Program-made: the position numbers and the translations under genes
Origin: Adlercreutzia rubneri
GTDB taxonomy: Bacteria > Actinomycetota > Coriobacteriia > Coriobacteriales > Eggerthellaceae
Direction: 5' to 3'
DNA: 64,000 bases
Assembly (NCBI RefSeq): GCF_009755265.1
Contig: NZ_WPOO01000001.1
Span: 186,001-250,000 of the forward strand
Notes under the pieces: model-generated
Database searches by the model: none
Told to the model about the DNA's origin: nothing
The model's input: only the letters and a program-made list of their open reading frames with translations
Shown: positions 59,130 to 64,000 of the stretch, piece by piece
How the letters are laid out: every line of letters starts with the position of its first letter
Numbering within the stretch: the first letter of the stretch is position 1

Positions 59130-60263
59130 ATGGCAGAGACGGTCGGAGCCCGCGAGCGGGGGCGCATCACGCCCGACGAGGGCGCAGTGCTGGCGGCGGA
59201 GACGGCCCGCAACGCCGAATTCGGCAAGCCGGTGCTCATCTACCCCAACCTCTACCTGGTGCGCGTGCCCCTTCCCCACAACCCGCTGCACGCCCTCAAC
59301 TCCTATTTCATTTTGGACGACGACGGCACCACCACCATCGTGGACGTGGGCTTCAACCATCCGGATTGCGAGCAGGCCCTAAGCGATGCCCTGGCCGCCC
59401 TCGGGCGCTCCTGGGACAAGGTGCAGGTGGTGCTCACCCATTCGCATCCCGACCACACGGGCAACCTCGACCGCATTTGGCGCGAGGGCATGCCGGTGCT
59501 CGCGAACCTGCACTCCTTCCAAGAGGTGAAGAACCTCATGGAGATGGAGGGCAACGTCTATGGTCCGCTGCTCCTTCAAGCGGCCACTTCCGAGCAGCAG
59601 CAAGACATGACCTTCGGCGAGGAGGGGCCGCGTTTGCACGTGTCGGCGGAGCTTCTGCCGCTTTCCACCTACCCGATCATGACGTATCTGGCCGATGGCG
59701 ACTGCCTGAGTCTCGGCGAGTTCGAGTTCGAGGTGATCGAGACGCCGGGCCACGATCCCTGGCACATCTGCCTCTACGAGGCCGCCCACAAGATCCTCCT
59801 GTCCGGCGATCATGTTCTGGAGCGCATCACGCCGTCGGTATCGTCGTGGTTTTCTGCCTACAACGCATTGGCGGAGTTCCTGGATAGCCTTGAGAAAGTG
59901 AGGGGCTACGATGTCGATCTGGTACTGCCGGCCCACGGCAAGCCCTTCACCGGCATGGGCGAGCGGGTCGACTTCCTCATCGAGCACCACCGCAAGCGCT
60001 TGGAGGAGATCTACGAGCTGGTGGCCGGCGGTCACGACGACATCGTTCAGATTTCCCAGCATGCCACGTGGCGCTACCCCGATTGGAAGAGCTGGCCGCT
60101 CGATCAGAAGTACTTCTCCATGGGCGAGACGCTGGCGCATCTCATCTACCTTGTGCGCGAGGGCCGCATCCTGCAGGGAATCTGCGGGCATGAGTACTAC
60201 TTCCGCATGCCCTACGACCGCAAGAACCTGGCCTTGGCGCCGGGGCGGCTAGCTAGCGCTTGA
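59130..60263 (+). CDS. Metallo-beta-lactamase-fold hydrolase
   Basis: 377-residue zinc hydrolase of the MBL superfamily, LACTB2/glyoxalase II-like. The metal motif HSHPDHTGN covers His104-His109; GHDPWHICL and LLSGDHVL supply further ligands. The C-terminal 120 residues are helical and include a YDVDLVLPAHGKPF segment. Substrate cannot be told from sequence; it is not evidently an antibiotic hydrolase. GGAAGGAGCC provides the ribosome site. It converges on holA and overlaps it by 11 bases. Confidence 0.88.
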   Translation: MAETVGARERGRITPDEGAVLAAETARNAEFGKPVLIYPNLYLVRVPLPHNPLHALNSYFILDDDGTTTIVDVGFNHPDCEQALSDALAALGRSWDKVQVVLTHSHPDHTGNLDRIWREGMPVLANLHSFQEVKNLMEMEGNVYGPLLLQAATSEQQQDMTFGEEGPRLHVSAELLPLSTYPIMTYLADGDCLSLGEFEFEVIETPGHDPWHICLYEAAHKILLSGDHVLERITPSVSSWFSAYNALAEFLDSLEKVRGYDVDLVLPAHGKPFTGMGERVDFLIEHHRKRLEEIYELVAGGHDDIVQISQHATWRYPDWKSWPLDQKYFSMGETLAHLIYLVREGRILQGICGHEYYFRMPYDRKNLALAPGRLASA

Positions 60264-61221
60264 GGGTTTCCACGAGCCAGCGGTAGAAGACCTCGTCGGG
60301 ATCGCTGCCGCTCTTCATGGCCTGCTCGGCGTCGCGAGAAGAGGCGAGCGCCCGGCGCAGCTCCTCGGGACGCCATTGGCGCGCCCACGCGCCGTGGTTC
60401 TTCACGCGCCAGTCGGGCGCGCCGAGGGCCTTGGCGAGACCGCGCGGGTTGCCGCGACGGGCCATGGACTGGGCCGCCATGAGCTCGCGCAGCCGCGTGG
60501 TGCACAGAGCTATGAGCACATGGGGCGAGGTGCTCTCCATCTTGGATCTGAGGGCGAGACACTTTCCGAGGTTTCGCTCGGCGAAGGCGGCTGTGAAATC
60601 CCACGGCTTCACCTCGGAAGTGCGGGCTACCAGCGCGCGCACCTCGCGCTCCCCCACCCCCTCGCCGGTGCCGTGGGCCAGGGCGATCTTCTTCAGCTCG
60701 TTGTCGAGGTGCACGGTGTTCTCACCCACGAGCTCCACCAGAGCCGAGGCCGCCCCCTCGGTAAGCGTGATGCCGTGGGTGCAGGCCATGGCGCGGACGC
60801 GCTTGGGCAGCTCCCAGCTCTTGGGCGGGGCACAGTCGATGACGGCCTTGGGGCCAGCGGCGGCGAGGGCCTTGTACAGCCGCGTGTTCCGGGCGAGCTT
60901 CTCCGCCTCGCAGGCGAGCACCGTGGTGGCGCTGGGAGCCTTCAGGTAGTTGACGAGCTCCTCGGCGTCGGCCTTCTTCAGCTTGTCGACGTTGCGCACG
61001 TAGACGAGGCGCACGGGGCTGGCGAAGGGCATGGTGTTGCAGGCCGCGGCGATGGCGGCGCCCTCGGCCGACTCCCCGTCGAACTCGTCGGAGTTGAAGG
61101 CCATATCGCCCATCGTGCCCAGGCGCGCCTTGAGACGGGCGATGACCGCCTCGCGCTTGAGGGCGTCCTCTCCCACGGCCAAATAGGCGGGAAGGAGATC
61201 GGTATGTTGGCTGTCGCTCAT
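60253..61221 (-). CDS. holA: DNA polymerase III delta subunit
   Basis: Clamp-loader subunit that opens the beta clamp. The 322-residue protein has the weakly conserved family pattern: LLPAYLAVGEDALKREAVI at the start, VRLVYVRNVDKLKK, WELPKRVRAMACTHGI and a C-terminal domain with the LRELMAAQ motif. Identification rests on these and on its place after comEC, the standard neighbour. ATG 61221 is chosen; a start six codons earlier is possible. Confidence 0.88.
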   Translation of the reverse strand: MSDSQHTDLLPAYLAVGEDALKREAVIARLKARLGTMGDMAFNSDEFDGESAEGAAIAAACNTMPFASPVRLVYVRNVDKLKKADAEELVNYLKAPSATTVLACEAEKLARNTRLYKALAAAGPKAVIDCAPPKSWELPKRVRAMACTHGITLTEGAASALVELVGENTVHLDNELKKIALAHGTGEGVGEREVRALVARTSEVKPWDFTAAFAERNLGKCLALRSKMESTSPHVLIALCTTRLRELMAAQSMARRGNPRGLAKALGAPDWRVKNHGAWARQWRPEELRRALASSRDAEQAMKSGSDPDEVFYRWLVETLKR

Positions 61222-61247
61222 AACCCCATTGTACCCCATCGCCCGCA

Positions 61248-63614
61248 CTACCCCTGCCTTTGCGCGGAAACCGTGAGCGTATCTTCGGAAAACGCCACGA
61301 CCACATCCCCCGCCTCGTCGCTGCAGTAGGTGGCGCATCCCGACGCGTCCAGCAGGTCGAGCACCTCCCGGGACGGATGCCCGTAGCGGTTGTGCTCCCC
61401 GACGCCGATGAGCGCCACAGCGGGCGAGAGCCGCTCGGCCAAAGAGGCATCGAGGCTCTTCTTCGAGCCGTGGTGCCCCACTTTCAGCACGTCCACACCG
61501 CCGGCTGGCAGCCTGTCGGACAGCTGACCCAGCTGCTCGGCCTCGGCATCGCCCGTGAACAGGGCCGTCCACTCCGCCGCGCCGTCGCCATCGCCGTCCC
61601 AGAAGGCGAGCAGGCAGAGACTGTCGGCGTTACCTCCATCGTCGGCCAAACGTTCCGGCCACAGCACCGTCAGCGAGAACCGGCCACAGCGCACCGTGTC
61701 ACCCAAGGAGAGCTCGACGAGGTCGTCGGCCAGTCCCTCCGCCTCCGCTGCCTCCATCAGCTCGGCGCAAGCCCGGCAACCGCAAGCGGGAAGGCCCTCG
61801 GGCACCAAGAGCGCCGCAGCCGGCGCCACATCCCCGAGCACCGGGAGCGAGCCGCAGTGGTCGTCGTCGCTGTGGGTGACGGCCACGGCGTCGAGGCGCC
61901 CCACCCGCTGGCGGGCCAAGGCGGCCTTCAACAGGGCATCCTGGTTGCCCGTGTCTATGAGCAGCACGTTTTCGCCGCTGCGCACGATAAAGGCATCGCC
62001 TTGGCCCACATCGAGCATGACGATGGCGTCGGGGGCCATGCCGAAGGGAAAACGAAGCAGACCGAGGATTAGGGCGGCGCCGGTTACCGCCGCCGTCAGG
62101 CCCCTGATGCTCACTCGCGGCCACCAGGCCCACAGTGCGAGGCAGAGCCCGCAGGAGAGTGCTGCGGCCGCCAAAGGGACGGCGTCGATGGGAAGGCACG
62201 TGCCCGAAAGCGACGCGAGGGCATCCACGACGAGGGACAGCGGCGCGCAGGCTGTGCTGGCAACGCCGATGAGCCACGGCGCGGCGACGGGAACGAGGCA
62301 GGCGGCGAGCACGGCGACGAATCCGACAAGGCATGCCAGGGCGAACAGAGGACTTGCGACCAGATTGGCCAGCGGCGACAGCAGCGGCAGCTGGGAGAAG
62401 AGCGCCGCCGCATAGGGCTGGGTCGCCAAGGCTGAGGCGCCGGTGAGAGCGATGGGGTCGCCCACGACCCTCTTCAAACGCGGATGCCCTGCGAAGGCCG
62501 AGGACAGCAGCGGGGCGAACAGAACGATCCCCAAGGTAGATCCGGCCGATAGGGCCAAGGAGACCGAGAGTGCGGCAGACGGGTCGATCCCGACGAAGAG
62601 CAAAAGGCACAGTCCCAGCGCGCTCAGGGCTGAATTGCGGCGATCGGTCCAGAGGGAGAACAACCCCGTCGCAGCCATGATCGCGGCCCGCAGCGCTGAG
62701 ACGGGCATCCCGGTGAAGGCGACATAGCCAATGAGGAACAGGGCGCTCGTCAGCGCAGTTGCCCGGCGTCCGCATCTCAGCAGCCTCAGTCCTCCCGCTA
62801 CGAACAGGGACACGATGGAGAGGTGCGCCCCCGATACCGCCACGAGATGGGCCAGCCCCACGGCCTTGAAGCAATCGTAGAGCCCCGATTCCTCGATGGC
62901 CGGCCGCCAACCGCACACAAGAGCCTGAAGAAGCGGTGCGTTGCCTCCCCCGTGCGCGTCGATGAGATCCAAGGCGCGTTGCCTCAGGGAGACGAAAGGG
63001 GTGCTGTCAAGCGATCTCTCCTCTGAGGGGAAATCGCTTCCGCTCACGGTGAGAGAGGCCGCCAGCCCAGCGCCCCAATAGTATTCCGCCGCAGTCTCCG
63101 AGGGCGGACGAAGCGCTCCGGCTACCGTCAGCGATTGTCCTTGGAGCAGCGCCGCATCCTCGGGCAAGTTGAGCCGCGCCCGCAGCGTGCGACCATCCTC
63201 GCAGGAGAGCCGAGCCTCGGCGTGCCAGCCGAAGTCCCCCCGACGGGCATCCTCGGTGAGCTCGACGCGCCAGGCCGCCGAATCCGAACTGCGCCCTTCG
63301 GCATCCGCGAGCGCCATGGAGCCGCGAAGGGCACCGCCCCAGAAAGCGCAGAGAGCCACGGAGGCCAGCACGGCGAGCGCTGCCAGAACCCCGAGCGGGA
63401 CACCGCCGGCTCGGACCCCTCGCAAGATGCGAGGGGCGAGCAGTGTCGCAAGGCCGAGGGCGGTCGTTCCCGCGACAGGGAGAATTTGAGCAGGAACAAG
63501 GCGCAAGGGCGGCCAGAGCAGCGCCGTCGTCGCCCACAGAACGAGCCCCGCCACGAGCAAAGGCGGCAGGGAGGGGCGCGGCGGCCGGCTGTCGGTCTCG
63601 CCCCTCACAGGCAC
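61248..63614 (-). CDS. comEC: ComEC/Rec2 DNA-uptake channel protein
   Basis: Multi-spanning membrane protein that carries transforming DNA across the membrane. The 788-residue protein has an N-terminal helix pair and OB-like domain, the competence domain of about eight to ten helices (beginning LVAVSGAHLSIVSL), and a C-terminal metallo-beta-lactamase domain with HSDDDHCGSLP that may degrade the non-transforming strand. GTG 63614 overlaps comEA by 10 bases. All three parts look intact. Confidence 0.93.
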   Translation of the reverse strand: MPVRGETDSRPPRPSLPPLLVAGLVLWATTALLWPPLRLVPAQILPVAGTTALGLATLLAPRILRGVRAGGVPLGVLAALAVLASVALCAFWGGALRGSMALADAEGRSSDSAAWRVELTEDARRGDFGWHAEARLSCEDGRTLRARLNLPEDAALLQGQSLTVAGALRPPSETAAEYYWGAGLAASLTVSGSDFPSEERSLDSTPFVSLRQRALDLIDAHGGGNAPLLQALVCGWRPAIEESGLYDCFKAVGLAHLVAVSGAHLSIVSLFVAGGLRLLRCGRRATALTSALFLIGYVAFTGMPVSALRAAIMAATGLFSLWTDRRNSALSALGLCLLLFVGIDPSAALSVSLALSAGSTLGIVLFAPLLSSAFAGHPRLKRVVGDPIALTGASALATQPYAAALFSQLPLLSPLANLVASPLFALACLVGFVAVLAACLVPVAAPWLIGVASTACAPLSLVVDALASLSGTCLPIDAVPLAAAALSCGLCLALWAWWPRVSIRGLTAAVTGAALILGLLRFPFGMAPDAIVMLDVGQGDAFIVRSGENVLLIDTGNQDALLKAALARQRVGRLDAVAVTHSDDDHCGSLPVLGDVAPAAALLVPEGLPACGCRACAELMEAAEAEGLADDLVELSLGDTVRCGRFSLTVLWPERLADDGGNADSLCLLAFWDGDGDGAAEWTALFTGDAEAEQLGQLSDRLPAGGVDVLKVGHHGSKKSLDASLAERLSPAVALIGVGEHNRYGHPSREVLDLLDASGCATYCSDEAGDVVVAFSEDTLTVSAQRQG

Positions 63615-64000
63615 AGCCGATCTCGCATGGCCGAAAGCTTCTTCTCGCCGATCCCGGACACCCGCGTCAAATCGTCGATGGACTTAAACGGCCCGTTCGC
63701 CTCGCGATCAGCGATGATCTTCTCCGCCGTTGCCGCCCCGACGCCCTTCAGGGTCTCAAGCTCCTCCGCCGTGGCCGTATTGATGTTGACGAGGCCGTCG
63801 TCTCCCGAAGGAGACAGGCCGCCGGAAGCCTGCGAGCTGGAGGATGCCGTCCGATCGGCCGCGCCCGAGGATGCCGCCTGATCGTCGACACGCGACGGGA
63901 TGACGATCTGCTGACCGTCCTGCACCTCCTGGGCCAGGTTCACCGCGTCGGTCCGCGCCTCGTCGGTGGCTCCTCCTGCCGCCGTCACGGCGTCTATGAC
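63605..64000 (-). CDS. comEA: ComEA-type DNA-binding competence protein (5' end outside window)
   Basis: DNA receptor of the competence machinery. The frame is open to the window edge. Visible, in order: the end of an SLBB domain (AVTAAGGATDEA, DGQQIVIP), a Ser/Ala/Gly linker, and the helix-hairpin-helix domain VNINTATAEELETLKGVGAA with the second hairpin VSGIGEKKLSAM. comEA-comEC-holA is the usual order. An ATG-like codon at 63988 is internal. Confidence 0.9.
   Translation of the reverse strand, partial: VIDAVTAAGGATDEARTDAVNLAQEVQDGQQIVIPSRVDDQAASSGAADRTASSSSQASGGLSPSGDDGLVNINTATAEELETLKGVGAATAEKIIADREANGPFKSIDDLTRVSGIGEKKLSAMRDRLCL

Overview
The window is a contiguous, densely coded piece of a high-GC bacterial chromosome. 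The gene set fits an anaerobic Actinobacterium of the class Coriobacteriia, most likely Eggerthellaceae; this is an inference from gene content, not from a marker comparison. Supporting traits are an Ech-type hydrogenase, indolepyruvate:ferredoxin oxidoreductase with phenylacetate-CoA ligases, RNase Y plus RNase J, a SpoVS homologue, a PgsA-CinA fusion, menaquinone prenyltransferase, diaminopimelate biosynthesis, HrcA/CIRCE and LexA boxes of the GAAC-N4-GTTC type. I see no rRNA, tRNA, CRISPR array, transposase or prophage.

Layout. 1-1435: 3' end of an Ech-type hydrogenase operon (large subunit and polyferredoxin), closed by a strong terminator. 1568-12480 (+): a phospholipid synthase and a VanW wall protein, running by overlaps into an aryl-acid cluster: PaaK, ACT protein, D,D-carboxypeptidase, zinc-ribbon/FHA protein, IorA, IorB, ACT protein, second PaaK. 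12519-13472: GluQ-tRNA synthetase, converging on menA. 13469-16768 (-): menA, a lipoprotein, a membrane protein, dut, nrdR and a 23-codon membrane peptide. The peptide shares a divergent, LexA-boxed promoter with lexA (16883-17521, +). 17641-25538 (-): hflX, dapF, miaA, miaB, spoVS, a GHKL ATPase and rny. 25744-38502 (-): recX, recA, pgsA-cinA, rimO, yajQ, a RodZ-like gene, ftsK, rnj, dapA, dapB. 38896-47875 (-): pnp, rpsO, recO, a zinc-ribbon/PASTA protein, era, dgkA, ybeY, phoH. 48300-55474 (-): mtaB, rsmE, dnaJ, hrcA, hemW, dus and a small membrane protein. 55575-64000: a flavoprotein (+), lepA (-), rpsT (+), a metallo-beta-lactamase-fold protein (+), holA, comEC and the 3' end of comEA (-).

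How the parts may work together. Ior makes reduced ferredoxin and aryl-acetyl-CoA from arylpyruvates, the Ech-type hydrogenase can spend reduced ferredoxin on H2, and the PaaK enzymes interconvert aryl acids and their CoA esters; the link is inferred. lexA, recA-recX and the 23-codon peptide form a visible SOS unit. Much of the rest is translation, RNA decay and tRNA modification.

The most interesting unexplained items are: the SOS-controlled 23-residue membrane peptide opposite lexA; a three-codon upstream frame (Met-Arg-Leu-stop) with an inverted repeat ahead of hflX, the ribosome-splitting GTPase; a two-copy palindromic element whose outer arms differ in sequence yet stay self-complementary; a 212-bp inverted-repeat element between mtaB and phoH; and ribosomal protein S20 with a charged tail that doubles its length.
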